Below are positions 9,225 to 19,541 of a stretch of 64,000 nt of DNA, one piece after another (position 1 is the first letter of the stretch; each line of letters opens with the position of its first letter). The stretch is from Adhaeribacter swui (GTDB lineage: Bacteria; Bacteroidota; Bacteroidia; Cytophagales; Hymenobacteraceae). The translations under genes were made by a program, and so were the position numbers. The notes under the pieces are model-generated. The model ran no database searches, had not been told where the DNA came from, and was given only the letters and a program-made list of their open reading frames with translations. Where the stretch lies: contig NZ_CP055156.1 in assembly GCF_014217805.1 (NCBI RefSeq), forward strand, positions 1,364,001 to 1,428,000, read 5' to 3'.

Positions 9225-9791
9225 ATGAACCCACTACCAGGCAGAGAGAAAACCGGAGAAGGCAGTATTATTATTGGTAAGTTAGACGATTTTTTAAGTT
9301 ACGCGCGGCTATCGGCGTTATGGCCCATGCAATTTGGCTTGGCTTGTTGCGCCATTGAAATGATGGGAGCCTGGTCATCGGCTTACGACATCGACCGGAT
9401 GGGCGTTATTCCGCGGGCTTCTCCCCGGCAATCAGATGTTATTATTATTGCCGGAACAGTTACTTTTAAAATGGCCGATCGCATCCGGCGGCTTTACGAA
9501 CAAATGCCGGAGCCGCGTTATGTTATTTCGATGGGTTCTTGTTCTAACTGCGGCGGACCGTATTGGGAACACGGTTATCACGTGGTAAAAGGCGTAGACC
9601 GGATTATTCCCGTGGATGTTTACGTACCTGGTTGCCCGCCCCGACCTGAAGCTTTAATTGGCGGATTTTTACAGCTACAAGAAAAAATCCGCCAAGAAAC
9701 CTTACTGGCTCCTCCCAAAGCAGTACAACGTTTGATGAACGCTAACCCGGAACTTACTCCTACCGCGAATCAAACGGAAGTTTCTGTTTAA
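9225..9791 (+). CDS. nuoB: NADH-quinone oxidoreductase subunit B
   Basis: 188 residues. It carries the ligands of iron-sulfur cluster N2, the last cluster before quinone: C41 and C42 in [11 protein letters not shown]106 in GSCSNCGG and C137 in PGCPPRPEA. It is peripheral, on the cytoplasmic side of complex I, and packs against NuoCD and the membrane arm. It follows nuoA by 32 nt and precedes nuoC by 60 nt, in one operon. The C-terminal 30 residues ([14 protein letters not shown]) are a species-specific tail. Confidence 0.95.
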   Translation: MNPLPGREKTGEGSIIIGKLDDFLSYARLSALWPMQFGLACCAIEMMGAWSSAYDIDRMGVIPRASPRQSDVIIIAGTVTFKMADRIRRLYEQMPEPRYVISMGSCSNCGGPYWEHGYHVVKGVDRIIPVDVYVPGCPPRPEALIGGFLQLQEKIRQETLLAPPKAVQRLMNANPELTPTANQTEVSV

Positions 9792-9851
9792 AAATTTAAA
9801 AATTAAAAAATCTGGTAAGTTATTACTTGCTGCGGTTTAATTAACACGAGC

Positions 9852-10403
9852 ATGTCTTTTGAGGAAATACAGAATATTATAGTACAGGAATTTGGTGATT
9901 CTGTAATCGTACGCGAACAGCCGCAGGATTTAATGCCTTACCTGGTTATTCAAACAGATAAAATAGCAGCGGTATGCGCCGCATTACACGCCAACGAGCA
10001 ATTATACTTTGATGTATTATCTTGCCAAACAGGTATTGATAACGGGCCAGAGGCAGGTACTTTAGAAGTTGCTTATAACTTATATTCTATCCCCTACAAT
10101 CATCATTTATGCCTAAAAGTAGTAATTCCTCGCAACGCAGCAGAAGAGTCATTACCGGTTGTTCCTACCGTTAGCCATATCTGGCGCACGGCCGATTGGC
10201 ACGAACGCGAAATTTTTGATTTAGTGGGTATCCGCTTTTCCGGTCACCCGGATATGCGCCGGATCTTGTGTGCCGCCGATTGGGAAGGTTACCCTTTACG
10301 GAAAGATTACGAAGCCCAGGAATATTACCATGGCATCCGGGTAGCTTTCGACGAACATAACCGCCAGAATGGGTTTAAAGGAGAAAACTGGCGTAATAAT
10401 TAA
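9852..10403 (+). CDS. nuoC: NADH-quinone oxidoreductase subunit C
   Basis: 183 residues matching the 30-kDa subunit of complex I. The signature is WRTADWHEREIFDLVGIRFSGHPDMRRIL, followed by DWEGYPLRKDYE. It belongs to the peripheral arm next to NuoD and NuoB. It is a separate gene from nuoD here, not the fused nuoCD of enterobacteria. No cofactor is bound. Co-transcribed with nuoAB and nuoD. Confidence 0.93.
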   Translation: MSFEEIQNIIVQEFGDSVIVREQPQDLMPYLVIQTDKIAAVCAALHANEQLYFDVLSCQTGIDNGPEAGTLEVAYNLYSIPYNHHLCLKVVIPRNAAEESLPVVPTVSHIWRTADWHEREIFDLVGIRFSGHPDMRRILCAADWEGYPLRKDYEAQEYYHGIRVAFDEHNRQNGFKGENWRNN

Positions 10404-10490
10404 TTTCCTTTTCAAGATTGTGCTCTAGCAATAGAGCTAAAATTTAAAAAATTGATCTTTGGTTAATAAACCTTAGATTTTTAAAATAAA

Positions 10491-11693
10491 ATGACTAGCC
10501 GCTACACGGAATATTTACTGCAAGCCGAACCCAACAAATTTGAGGTATCGGATTTAAAAGCCGGCGAAATGCTTTTAAACATGGGGCCGCAGCACCCTGC
10601 TACGCACGGCGTATTACGGCTGGAGTTAATCACCGACGGCGAAATAGTAGTGGATGTGGTGCCGCACATTGGCTACCTGCACCGCTGCTTCGAGAAACAT
10701 GCCGAGTCGTTGGCGTATAATCAAACCCTGCCTTACGTTGACCGCATGGATTACCTGGCAGCCATGAACTCCGAACATGTTTGGTGCATGGGCGTAGAAA
10801 AAATGCTCGGGCTTACCGGTCAATTACCTAAACGGGTGGAGTACATCCGGGTGCTGGTAGCCGAACTAAACCGGATTGCTTCGCACTTAGTGGCTATTGG
10901 CACTTACGCCATTGATATAGGCGCTTTCACGCCGTTTTTATGGTTACTCCGCGATCGCGAACACATCCAACGTTTACTCGAATGGACTTCCGGCTCCCGG
11001 ATGTTGTATAATTATATCTGGATTGGCGGCTTGTATTACGATTTGCCCATCGGGTTTGAAGAGCGCTGCCGGGAATTTATTGATTACTTTTTACCGAAGC
11101 TCGATGAGCTGGATCAGATTTTAATTAATAACAAAATATTTATCGACCGAACGGCCCACGTAGGCGTATTGCCGCTGGATGTAGCTATTAATTATGGCTG
11201 CTCTGGACCTATGCTGCGTTCTTCGGGTTTAAAATTTGATTTACGCCGGGTAGATGGGTATTCAGTTTACCCCGAAATAGAATTTGACATTCCCATTGGT
11301 CAAGGTTTAGTGGGCACTACCGGCGATTGCTGGGACCGGAATTACGTGCGGGCGCAGGAAATGCGGGAATCATTAAAGATTATCCGCCAATGCTTACACC
11401 GCTTAACTACCGATTACAAACGTTCGCCTGACTTTGATCCGCAGGCCATGTGCCCCAAGAAAATAAGACCCAAAGAACAAGATTTCTATTTTAGGGCAGA
11501 AACGCCGCGGGGCGAATTGGGCTATTATTTTAGAGCAACCGGCAAATCAGATATCCCGTTTCGGTGCAAAGGGCGTTCGCCTTGTTTTTCTAACTTATCG
11601 GTTTTACCCGAAATTGCCAAAGGTTGCATGGTTGCCGATTTAATTGCCATTGTGGGTTCCGTAGATATTGTATTGGGAGAACTAGACCGGTAG
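10491..11693 (+). CDS. nuoD: NADH-quinone oxidoreductase subunit D
   Basis: 400 residues of the 49-kDa complex I subunit, which with NuoB forms the quinone-reduction site. Conserved blocks: [17 protein letters not shown] (residues about 30-46, with the quinone-site His pair in the GPQHPATHG loop), GYLHRCFEK, the Asp-rich [13 protein letters not shown], and the C-terminal [19 protein letters not shown]. The domain derives from the large subunit of NiFe hydrogenases, without the metal. The run stops here: nuoE and later genes do not follow, and the next gene is the NAD(P)HX repair enzyme. Confidence 0.95.
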   Translation: MTSRYTEYLLQAEPNKFEVSDLKAGEMLLNMGPQHPATHGVLRLELITDGEIVVDVVPHIGYLHRCFEKHAESLAYNQTLPYVDRMDYLAAMNSEHVWCMGVEKMLGLTGQLPKRVEYIRVLVAELNRIASHLVAIGTYAIDIGAFTPFLWLLRDREHIQRLLEWTSGSRMLYNYIWIGGLYYDLPIGFEERCREFIDYFLPKLDELDQILINNKIFIDRTAHVGVLPLDVAINYGCSGPMLRSSGLKFDLRRVDGYSVYPEIEFDIPIGQGLVGTTGDCWDRNYVRAQEMRESLKIIRQCLHRLTTDYKRSPDFDPQAMCPKKIRPKEQDFYFRAETPRGELGYYFRATGKSDIPFRCKGRSPCFSNLSVLPEIAKGCMVADLIAIVGSVDIVLGELDR

Positions 11694-11785
11694 AAAAGCT
11701 ACAAACAAAATAAATTTTAAAAAAACTATTTGTTCCGGATGCTGGTATTTCCTTGCCAGATTTAAATTTTAAGATAAATAGATAA

Positions 11786-13306
11786 ATGAAAATTTTAACG
11801 GCCGCTCAAACACGCGCAGCAGATGCGTACACCGCAGAACAGGAAAACATTCCTTCGCTGGAATTGATGGAGCGTGCCGTAAGCGCTTTTGTAAACTGGT
11901 ATCTAAATAAGTTTTCGAACAGAGTAAAAAAACCTGTTTTGATATTTTGTGGACCGGGTAATAACGGCGGCGATGGTTTAGCCATAGCCCGGTTATTGCA
12001 TCAGCACCAATATGTAGTTCAGGTATATATTTTAGCTAGCAATAATAAGTATGCTCCGGATTTTACCGCTAATTTAAACCGCCTGCCTGAAGCCATAATT
12101 CCTCAATATCTAAACCAAATAAGCGATTTTCCTCAAATTCCGGATAATGCCATGGTGTTGGACGCCTTGTTTGGCACTGGTTTAAATCGCCCACTAACCG
12201 GTTTAATTACCGATTTAGTGAGACATATTAACCAAAGCTCCGCTATGGTCGTGGCGGTGGATATGCCGGCCGGTTTATTCGCCGATGTTCCCAATGCGCC
12301 CACTGATGCCATTATTGAAGCAGACTATACTTTATCTTTTGAGCTACCGAAGCTAGCTTTTCTTTTGCCCGGCACCGCCCAATACGTAGGCGAATGGACG
12401 GTAGTACCCATTGGCTTAAATGCTGATTTTATTTCCCAATCGCCTTCTACTCACTTTTATATTTCGCCGGAGGTACCAGCTAAAATTTTAAAAATCCGGC
12501 CAAAATACGGGCACAAAGGTTCGTTTGGTCATGCTTTACTTATAAGCGGTAGTTATGGTAAGATGGGGGCTACCGTACTTTCTTCGCGGGCTTGTTTACG
12601 GAGCGGAGTAGGTTTGCTCACAGTTTACTGCCCGGCTGTGGGGTACAATATTTTGCAAACGGCTGTACCCGAAGCCATGACACTCACCGACCCGGAAGAT
12701 AATTACACCTCGCAATTACCCGATATAACTACTTACAATGCCATTGGCATCGGCCCCGGCCTCGGGAAAGAAGCAGCTACTCGGGAGTTAGTAAGCAAAC
12801 TACTAGAAACTACCAAAGTGCCTTTAGTGATAGATGCGGATGCTTTAAATATTATTTCGGAAAATGAAAATTTTAAAAAATCGATTCCGGAAGGCAGTAT
12901 TTTAACGCCGCACCCCAAAGAATTTGAACGTTTAGCCGGTAAAGCTCAAAACGATTATTATCGCTTAACTTTATTAAAAGATTTTTGCCAGCAACATAAC
13001 TGCTACGTAGTTTTAAAAGGCGCGCATACGTGCATTGGTACTCCGGAGGGCACGTATTATTTTAACAGTACCGGCAACCCAGGAATGGCTACCGGCGGTA
13101 CCGGCGATGTACTTACCGGCATTATTACGGCTTTAGTGGCGCAGCAATACTCCCCCCTGGAGGCTTGCATTTTAGGAGTATACCTGCACGGTTTAGCTGG
13201 TGATTTAGCTAAAGCAAATTTAGGCGAACAAGCACTACTTGCTTCGGATATTGTATCGTACTTAGGGCAGGCTTTCTTAACTTTAAACGCCCATAAACTG
13301 AATTAA
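11786..13306 (+). CDS. nnr: Bifunctional NAD(P)H-hydrate epimerase / ADP-dependent dehydratase
   Basis: 506 residues with two domains. The N-terminal YjeF_N epimerase (about 1-210) contains FCGPGNNGGDGLAIARLL and MVLDALFGTGLNRPL and interconverts R- and S-NAD(P)HX. The C-terminal ribokinase-fold dehydratase (about 225-500) contains the GHALLISGSYGKMGA region, DADALN, LTPHPKEFERL and TGGTGDVLTGIITAL, and converts S-NAD(P)HX back to NAD(P)H using ADP. It repairs damaged nicotinamide cofactors in the cytosol. It lies 92 nt downstream of nuoD on the same strand, so co-transcription with nuo is possible and would be biochemically sensible. Confidence 0.93.
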   Translation: MKILTAAQTRAADAYTAEQENIPSLELMERAVSAFVNWYLNKFSNRVKKPVLIFCGPGNNGGDGLAIARLLHQHQYVVQVYILASNNKYAPDFTANLNRLPEAIIPQYLNQISDFPQIPDNAMVLDALFGTGLNRPLTGLITDLVRHINQSSAMVVAVDMPAGLFADVPNAPTDAIIEADYTLSFELPKLAFLLPGTAQYVGEWTVVPIGLNADFISQSPSTHFYISPEVPAKILKIRPKYGHKGSFGHALLISGSYGKMGATVLSSRACLRSGVGLLTVYCPAVGYNILQTAVPEAMTLTDPEDNYTSQLPDITTYNAIGIGPGLGKEAATRELVSKLLETTKVPLVIDADALNIISENENFKKSIPEGSILTPHPKEFERLAGKAQNDYYRLTLLKDFCQQHNCYVVLKGAHTCIGTPEGTYYFNSTGNPGMATGGTGDVLTGIITALVAQQYSPLEACILGVYLHGLAGDLAKANLGEQALLASDIVSYLGQAFLTLNAHKLN

Positions 13307-13343
13307 AGCTGTTTTTTTAAATTCTGTTTTCTGACCTAACTTT

Positions 13344-14207
13344 TTAGTACGTAGCCATAAATACCAGCAGCGATTGTACGAGCATCATGCCGTCAGCGAA
13401 AATTAAATAATAATACTCGCTTCGTTTTTCGTGGCTCAGCCACACTACCGCTAAGGCAATTACGGCAGATACTTCTAAACTCAATAAGGCTGGTCCCACT
13501 TCTGAAAGCCAGGTAGCTACAGCAAATACCAGCAGCAATATAGTAGCCAGTATTTTAGTAAATAATACCCCCACTAAGCCCGGGAAAGTAAGCGTATGCG
13601 TAATCTTATCTTTTTTATAATCCCGGATATCGAATAATAAAGTTAGCGCAAACAAATAAGTAAACCGCCGCAGGAATAATAACCCAATATCAACAGAAAT
13701 ACTTAGCTTATTGGTGGCTAAGAGCGGTAAAATAACAGTAACGCAACTCCAGACATAGGCTATTAAAAATATTTTTAACAAAGGAATGTTGCGTAACGGA
13801 ATTAGATCGCCATTCTTTTGGGGGATTATCCGCCAGGAATACAGCATTGAAATTATTACTAGATGCGCAATAAGCCATAAATACCGGGGTTGCCCATAAT
13901 TAATAAACAAAAACAAAGCGATAGCACCCGCTAAACCTATACAAAAAAGTAGCTTTTGCCGGTAATGGATTACCCAAATTTTCCGCTCCGAAACAACTAC
14001 GTTCTGATTAAATTTATAAGGCAGCAAGCCATCTAAATTGTAAATAAAAAAGGTAGCAAGAAAGGCTAAACTTGCTTGCCAGTACCTAATAGGCAGATTT
14101 AATAATAAATACGTTTGACAAACCAACCCAAAAGCACAGGTTGCAATAAACACATTGCTAAACAAAATGCCTTTACCTATACTCCGGAAACTAGCAAGTA
14201 TACTCAA
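13344..14207 (-). CDS. UbiA-like prenyltransferase family membrane protein
   Basis: 287 residues, with eight or nine hydrophobic helices by eye. The second Asp-rich motif of the UbiA superfamily is visible as DIRDYKKDK (DxxDxxxD). The first motif appears only in a degenerate form (YNLDGLLPYKFN in place of NDxxDxxxD). UbiA enzymes transfer an isoprenoid chain onto an aromatic or other acceptor within the membrane. With the first motif altered, the activity is uncertain and the acceptor unknown. It is read toward nnr (convergent) and lies downstream of ppa, separated from it by a terminator. Confidence 0.6.
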   Translation of the reverse strand: MSILASFRSIGKGILFSNVFIATCAFGLVCQTYLLLNLPIRYWQASLAFLATFFIYNLDGLLPYKFNQNVVVSERKIWVIHYRQKLLFCIGLAGAIALFLFINYGQPRYLWLIAHLVIISMLYSWRIIPQKNGDLIPLRNIPLLKIFLIAYVWSCVTVILPLLATNKLSISVDIGLLFLRRFTYLFALTLLFDIRDYKKDKITHTLTFPGLVGVLFTKILATILLLVFAVATWLSEVGPALLSLEVSAVIALAVVWLSHEKRSEYYYLIFADGMMLVQSLLVFMATY

Positions 14208-14324
14208 GTGGGTGTGATAATGATAATTTTTTAAAAAATCCGATAAACTAAACCAGCTTTTTCTTAGCTAGCCTATATCCTTTTAACTAGCAAAGTATTT
14301 AAACGTGTATTGATTTAACAAAAA

Positions 14325-14354
14325 AAAACCGGCTTATTTTAAAATAGCCGGTTT
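14325..14354 (-). terminator. Intrinsic terminator downstream of ppa
   Basis: AAAACCGGCT and AGCCGGTTTT form a perfect 10-bp stem around a 10-nt AT-rich loop, with a T-run in the minus direction. It lies 46 nt after the ppa stop and about 117 nt before the UbiA-like start, so it separates the two minus-strand genes. The A/T runs on both sides could make it work in both directions. Confidence 0.8.
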
Positions 14355-14400
14355 TTGAATTTTTAATTACATCGGAAGCGGTTGCCTGCTTTGGCTTGAA

Positions 14401-14964
14401 CTATTTTTCGCTAAATTCAGGTTTATTCCGGAAAGTATTGTTGTACAATTCAATACTCTTATTGATAATTTCGTACGCCTGCTCTCTTCCTAAAAACTGT
14501 TCCACTACTACTTCTTTGTTTTCCAGCTTTTTATAATCTTCAAAAAAGCGGCGAATCTCTAATAAAGTATGTGGCGGCAGCTCCGAAATATCGCTTACGT
14601 GATTTACCGACATGTCATTTTTAGCCACCGCAATGATCTTGTCATCTTCTTCGTTGTTATCAATCATTTGCATTACGCCAATAACTTTGGCTTCGATAAT
14701 ACACATGGGGTGCACATCAATAGAGCAAATCACCAAAATATCCAACGGGTCGCTATCATCACAGTAGGTTTGCGGTATAAAGCCGTAATTTGCCGGATAA
14801 TGAACCGACGAAAATAAAACCCGGTCTAATTTTAATAAGCCGCTTTCTTTATCTAATTCATATTTAGCTTTAGAACCTTTGGGTATTTCAATAATACCGG
14901 TAACTACTTCTGGCGCGTTTTCACCGTATTTTACGCTATGCCAGGGATTATTTTTTCTAGTCAT
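14401..14964 (-). CDS. ppa: Inorganic pyrophosphatase (family I)
   Basis: 187 residues. It hydrolyses pyrophosphate to phosphate in the cytosol, driving biosynthetic reactions. Key motifs: the [19 protein letters not shown] block, [29 protein letters not shown] (the DxDPxD metal site as DDSDPLD), and [11 protein letters not shown]. The length fits the soluble bacterial family I enzyme. It lies downstream of the PafA-type phosphatase gene on the same strand, 97 nt apart across an AT-rich spacer. A link to phosphate release is natural but not demonstrated. Confidence 0.94.
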   Translation of the reverse strand: MTRKNNPWHSVKYGENAPEVVTGIIEIPKGSKAKYELDKESGLLKLDRVLFSSVHYPANYGFIPQTYCDDSDPLDILVICSIDVHPMCIIEAKVIGVMQMIDNNEEDDKIIAVAKNDMSVNHVSDISELPPHTLLEIRRFFEDYKKLENKEVVVEQFLGREQAYEIINKSIELYNNTFRNKPEFSEK

Positions 14965-15061
14965 TTATATTAAAAAATAAAATTTTTAAAAATTTTTAAA
15001 ACACGATCTATCCGGAACAGCCGTACTTACCTGCTTATAACCACATGTATTTGCCCCCGTG

Positions 15062-16744
15062 TTATTGAAAGCGTAACACTTCTTGCAACGGCTGTCCGGT
15101 GCACGCATTAGGCTCCTGAATAGAAAGTGCGTAAGCCACTGTAGGGGCAATATCCGTAATACTAGCCAGGTGAGCCGATTCACCGGGTTTTACTTTCCAG
15201 CCGTACCAAAGCAAAGGCACATGCGTATCATAACTGGCCGAAGTGCCGTGGGTTGTACCCTTCGACAACTTGCCGGAATTTCCTTCTATCCAGCCGGGTT
15301 GCAGGGTTACAATTACATCGCCGGATCGTTTCGGGGAATAGCCATTTAAAACAAAGCCCAGTAATCCACTCGTCCAGTTAGCTTGCAATATGGTTGTAGC
15401 AGTGGTTGTACGTTGAATGCCGTTAAATTGGAGAAGATAATCGGCAACTTTTTGCTGAATTTCTGATAAATTAACTTTTTTGCTTTGTATCAGTTTCCGG
15501 TTGAGATAAACCTGCTGGTTACTGTACGATTCTACCCAATTGCCTACACCATACTGTTTGTTTAAATATTGTTTTAAAGAGTCCTGCATCACACGCGGAG
15601 ATTCACTATTGGAGGGTATTCTTAAAGAATTTAAGTAACCAACGTTGTTAGCTGCGGCATGGTCGGCTGTTAAAAAAATCAGGACATTATCTTTGCCCAC
15701 CTGGGAATCTAAAAATTTAAGAAAATCGGCTAAATCCTGATCTAAGCGCAAATAAGTATCTTCTACCTCTATTGAGTTAGGGCCAAAATGGTGACCAACG
15801 TAATCGGTACTAGAAAAGCTAAGAGCCAAAAAATCGGTAGTTTTACCTTGCCCCATTTTTTCTGCTTTTATTGTTTCTATAGCAAACTCTTTGGTAAGCG
15901 TGTTACCAAAAGGAGTAGTCCGGAGAATATCCGGATTTTTTGCCAGCAATTCTGGTAAGTTATGCGGAAAAACCGGCCGTGCTTGCCCAGAAAATGTATT
16001 TTCAAAATTATTATCGTCCGGAGTACTCTCGGTGTATTGCGCTATTGGCAACAGCGTAGTCCACGGGTTTTTCACATAAGAGTCTGGTAAATTGCGGCTA
16101 TTAAACTGCTGCACCCAAGCTGGTAATTGCTTCATGTAAAAAGTACTGGTAATAAAACCCTTTACCGCAGAATCAAACCAATATGCAGCATCAGCGGCAT
16201 GGCCGGCGGGTAAAATAGAGCCACGGTCTTTCAGGCTAACCCCAATAACTTTGGCTTCTTGGTTGGTAGCTATTTTCAACTCATCTGTAATAGTAGTGGC
16301 CAACATATTAGCCGGCGACATTTTTCCTGCATCCGAAGTAGTACCCACACCTTGTACCGTTAAATCGTCGGTACAGTAAATAGATTTTCCGGTTTCCCGA
16401 ACGTACCAGTTATTACCGATTATACCGTGGCGAGCTGGCGTTGTTCCAGTATAAACGGATGCATGGCCCGGGGCAGTGGCGGTAGGCACGTAATTATAAT
16501 GCGTATTTCTATAATTAAACCCTTGCTGCATTAATCTTTTAAAACCCCCATCGCTGTACTTATTACAGTAACGGTATAAATAATCATAACGCATTTGGTC
16601 TACAACTATCCCAACCACTAGTTTTGGTCTTTCCAGTACACTTACTGTTGCTTTCTTAGCTTTCTTTTGAGCCATCAAACTGGTTGGAGAAAACATAAGA
16701 CTGGCAAAAAGAATAATGAGGAGAGAAGAGGCGTGTTTTTTCAC
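15062..16744 (-). CDS. PafA-type alkaline phosphatase (secreted)
   Basis: 560 residues with a signal peptide (MKKHASSLLIILFASLMF... ending near LMAQ26). It belongs to the nucleotide pyrophosphatase/phosphodiesterase branch of the alkaline phosphatase superfamily. VGIVVDQMRYDYL (44-56) supplies a metal-binding Asp. PTATAPGHASVYTG (87-100) holds the probable Thr90 nucleophile. K172 and R174 in LKDRGSILPAGH match the Lys/Arg pair that gives PafA its phosphate monoesterase preference. TADHAA and GTTHGTSASYDTHVPLLWYG provide the remaining zinc ligands. Periplasmic release of phosphate from organic esters is expected; in other Bacteroidota PafA is not repressed by phosphate. Confidence 0.85.
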   Translation of the reverse strand: MKKHASSLLIILFASLMFSPTSLMAQKKAKKATVSVLERPKLVVGIVVDQMRYDYLYRYCNKYSDGGFKRLMQQGFNYRNTHYNYVPTATAPGHASVYTGTTPARHGIIGNNWYVRETGKSIYCTDDLTVQGVGTTSDAGKMSPANMLATTITDELKIATNQEAKVIGVSLKDRGSILPAGHAADAAYWFDSAVKGFITSTFYMKQLPAWVQQFNSRNLPDSYVKNPWTTLLPIAQYTESTPDDNNFENTFSGQARPVFPHNLPELLAKNPDILRTTPFGNTLTKEFAIETIKAEKMGQGKTTDFLALSFSSTDYVGHHFGPNSIEVEDTYLRLDQDLADFLKFLDSQVGKDNVLIFLTADHAAANNVGYLNSLRIPSNSESPRVMQDSLKQYLNKQYGVGNWVESYSNQQVYLNRKLIQSKKVNLSEIQQKVADYLLQFNGIQRTTTATTILQANWTSGLLGFVLNGYSPKRSGDVIVTLQPGWIEGNSGKLSKGTTHGTSASYDTHVPLLWYGWKVKPGESAHLASITDIAPTVAYALSIQEPNACTGQPLQEVLRFQ

Positions 16745-16866
16745 GAATATTTAAATTAAATGTTCCTAAATTTTATGGATGCTAAATTAGTTGCTATTTG
16801 GTAATAATACCTCCTTAAAACCTTGTCTATATTCTAATAAACAGACTTTTTATCTAGATTATAGTA

Positions 16867-16923
16867 AACAACTAATAAGCAAAAAGGCTCTTGTATAAAG
16901 AGCCTTTTTGCTTATTAGTTGTT
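16867..16923 (-). terminator. Long perfect hairpin terminator at the end of the atp operon
   Basis: Two arms of 26 bases are perfect inverted copies (each contains AGCAAAAAGGCTCTT or its complement) around a 5-nt loop, 22 nt after the atpG stop. The stem contains internal A/T runs next to the GGCTCTT/AAGAGCC core, so it can act as an intrinsic terminator for atpG and equally for transcription arriving from the other side. Confidence 0.85.
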
Positions 16924-16944
16924 GTTGCCATGTAATATTACACA

Positions 16945-17841
16945 TTAGCTACCTGCGGCCAATGCTTCTGCGCCACCTACAATTTCTAAAATTTCGGTGG
17001 TAATAGCAGCTTGCCGCGACCGGTTATAGGTTAACTTTAACTGTTTTAGCAGTTCGCCTGCATTATCTGTTGCTTTATCCATGGCCGTCATACGGGCACC
17101 ATGTTCTGAAGCGTTGGACTCTAAAACAGCTTTATAAAACTGTATTTTTAACGATTTGGGTATTAGCTCCTCCACAATTCGCTCTTTCGACGGCTCAAAA
17201 ATATAATCGGTATTTGTGCCTATGCTCGCGTTAGCTACTGCTGGTTCCTGTTCCTGAATTGGCAAAAACTGCTCGGTACGAATTATTTGAGTAGCTACGT
17301 TTTTAAATTCATTGTACACAATATCTACCTGGTCGTAATCACCGGCCCGGAAAGCATCCATAGCGTACTCGGCTGCTACTCTTACCGTATCAAACGACAA
17401 TTGCGAAAATATGTGCGTATAATTTCCTGCCAGCTTTGCGTTGCGTTTAGCAAAAAAATCGTGTCCTCTTCTGCCAATTGCCAAATATTCTACGTTGCCC
17501 GCTGCTGCTTGGCGGCTGTAACGTTCATTAACCAGGTTATTTACTGCTTTTATTACGTTGCTGTTAAAAGCGCCCGCTAAGCCCCGGTCCGAAGTAATTA
17601 CTACAACCAATACACGATTAATCTCCCGGCGTTCGGCGTACAAATTAGGGGTAGAATCAGTTGTAAGGCGGGATAAATTAGTTAAGATGCTGCTTAACCG
17701 TTGCGCATAAGGTCGCATCCGGATAATATTATCCTGAGCCCGCCGTAATTTGGCGGCCGCCACCATTTTCATCGCTTTAGTGATTTGCTGGGTGGAGGTT
17801 ACCGAAATGATCCGACTTCGTACTTCTTTTAAACTGGCCAT
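16945..17841 (-). CDS. atpG: ATP synthase F1 gamma subunit
   Basis: 298 residues. The N-terminal helix MASLKEVRSRIISVTSTQQITKAMKMVAAAKLRRAQ and the C-terminal helix MTAMDKATDNAGELLKQLKLTYNRSRQAAITTEILEIVGGAEAL are the two conserved coiled-coil helices of the rotor shaft inside the alpha3beta3 ring. It couples rotation of the c-ring to ATP synthesis. Last gene of the minus-strand atp run, 117 nt after atpA, and followed by a strong hairpin terminator. No beta or epsilon gene follows. Confidence 0.96.
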   Translation of the reverse strand: MASLKEVRSRIISVTSTQQITKAMKMVAAAKLRRAQDNIIRMRPYAQRLSSILTNLSRLTTDSTPNLYAERREINRVLVVVITSDRGLAGAFNSNVIKAVNNLVNERYSRQAAAGNVEYLAIGRRGHDFFAKRNAKLAGNYTHIFSQLSFDTVRVAAEYAMDAFRAGDYDQVDIVYNEFKNVATQIIRTEQFLPIQEQEPAVANASIGTNTDYIFEPSKERIVEELIPKSLKIQFYKAVLESNASEHGARMTAMDKATDNAGELLKQLKLTYNRSRQAAITTEILEIVGGAEALAAGS

Positions 17842-17958
17842 TTATTGTTTATAGATATGTAAAAGGAAAGTAACTGGAGCGTACTTTCCTTTTTGACTCT
17901 AAGCTATTTATAAAGCAATTACTTTTTTAAAATTTAAAATTGTAAGTGCTAATCTTTT

Positions 17959-19539
17959 TTATTTCTTGTATTTCGCAGAAACCTCTTTAGCTACTTGTTT
18001 AATAGCCGTGATTGCCACGTCTTCTAATTTACCGGCACGTAGTTGATTCAATGCTTCTTTGTGGTTCAGTTCCATGCTGCGCAGAAACTCTTGCTCAAAA
18101 TGCCGAACTTCGTTTACAGGCACATCATCCATTAAACCATTGGTACAGCAATAGATAATAGCAACTTGCTGTGCAACTGGCACTGGCGAGAATTGTGGTT
18201 GCTTTAAAACTTCCAAATTCCGACGGCCACGTTCAATGGTTAATTTAGTAGAGGCATCTAAGTCTGAACCAAATTTAGCAAAAGCCTCTAACTCCCGGAA
18301 CTGGGCTTGATCCAGCTTTAAAGTACCCGCTACCTTTTTCATAGGCTTAATCTGGGCATTACCTCCTACCCGCGAAACCGAAATACCCACGTTAATAGCC
18401 GGACGGATACCCGAGTTAAATAAGTTGGTTTCCAGGAATATCTGACCATCAGTAATGGAAATTACGTTAGTCGGAATATAAGCCGAAACGTCACCTGCTT
18501 GGGTTTCAATAATTGGTAAAGCTGTTAACGATCCACCTCCTTTTACCAAAGGTTTGATAGAATCCGGCAAATCGTTCATATTACGTGCGATTTCGTCAGA
18601 AGCGTTTATTTTAGCCGCCCGCTCTAATAAACGAGAGTGCAGATAAAATACGTCACCTGGGTACGCTTCCCGTCCTGGCGGACGACGTAATAACAAAGAT
18701 ACTTCGCGGTAAGCTACGGCTTGCTTTGATAAATCGTCGTATACTACTAGTGCCGGACGGCCTGTATCGCGGAAGAACTCACCAATAGCTGCACCGGTAA
18801 AAGGAGCAAAGAATTGCATTGGCGCTGGGTCAGATGCTGAAGCAGAAACCACGATAGTGTAATCCATGGCTCCACCTTGCGTAAGCGCGTTTACTACCTG
18901 CGCTACCGTAGAGGCTTTCTGACCTACGGCTACGTAAATACAATAAACTGGCTCGCCCCGCTGATAGAATTCTTTTTGATTGATGATGGTATCAATAGCA
19001 ACGGCTGATTTACCAGTCTGGCGGTCACCGATAATTAACTCCCGCTGACCCCGTCCGATTGGAATCATGGAGTCAATTGCTTTGATGCCCGTTTGCATTG
19101 GCTCATTTACCGGCTGACGGAAGATTACGCCGGGCGCTTTTCTTTCCAAAGGCATATCGTACAAAGGACCGGCAATCGGGCCTTTACCATCAATGGGCTG
19201 ACCTAAGGTATTAACTACTCGGCCTACCATGGCATCACCTACCTGGATGCTGGCAATTTTGTTGGTCCGTTTTACAGTGGCACCTTCTTTTATATCACTG
19301 TAGTCGCCGAGCATTACGGCTCCTACATTATCTTCTTCTAAGTTCAGAACGAGAGCTTGCAGGCCATTCTCAAATTCTAATAACTCACCGGACTGGGCTT
19401 TAGACAGGCCGTAGATACGAGCTACCCCATCCCCTACCTGCAATACAGTACCTACTTCTTCTAACTCGGCTTCGGTTCGAAAATTGGATAACTGTTCTCT
19501 TAATATCGCTGATACTTCATCAGGTCTAACTTCTGCCAT
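17959..19539 (-). CDS. atpA: ATP synthase F1 alpha subunit
   Basis: 526 residues. The P-loop is GDRQTGKSA, and the regulatory nucleotide-site motifs IGRGQRELI and [14 protein letters not shown] are present. The alpha-subunit signature [14 protein letters not shown] is visible. The N-terminus ([20 protein letters not shown]) contains the delta-binding helix. It forms the hexameric head with beta, but atpD is not in this window. It starts two bases after the atpH stop, so translation is probably coupled. Confidence 0.97.
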   Translation of the reverse strand: MAEVRPDEVSAILREQLSNFRTEAELEEVGTVLQVGDGVARIYGLSKAQSGELLEFENGLQALVLNLEEDNVGAVMLGDYSDIKEGATVKRTNKIASIQVGDAMVGRVVNTLGQPIDGKGPIAGPLYDMPLERKAPGVIFRQPVNEPMQTGIKAIDSMIPIGRGQRELIIGDRQTGKSAVAIDTIINQKEFYQRGEPVYCIYVAVGQKASTVAQVVNALTQGGAMDYTIVVSASASDPAPMQFFAPFTGAAIGEFFRDTGRPALVVYDDLSKQAVAYREVSLLLRRPPGREAYPGDVFYLHSRLLERAAKINASDEIARNMNDLPDSIKPLVKGGGSLTALPIIETQAGDVSAYIPTNVISITDGQIFLETNLFNSGIRPAINVGISVSRVGGNAQIKPMKKVAGTLKLDQAQFRELEAFAKFGSDLDASTKLTIERGRRNLEVLKQPQFSPVPVAQQVAIIYCCTNGLMDDVPVNEVRHFEQEFLRSMELNHKEALNQLRAGKLEDVAITAIKQVAKEVSAKYKK

Positions 19540-19541
19540 GA

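Noticed and set aside
14986-15183. 65-codon frame between ppa and the PafA-type gene
   Set aside because: Overlaps the 3' end of the phosphatase gene in another frame and has no domain or membrane pattern.
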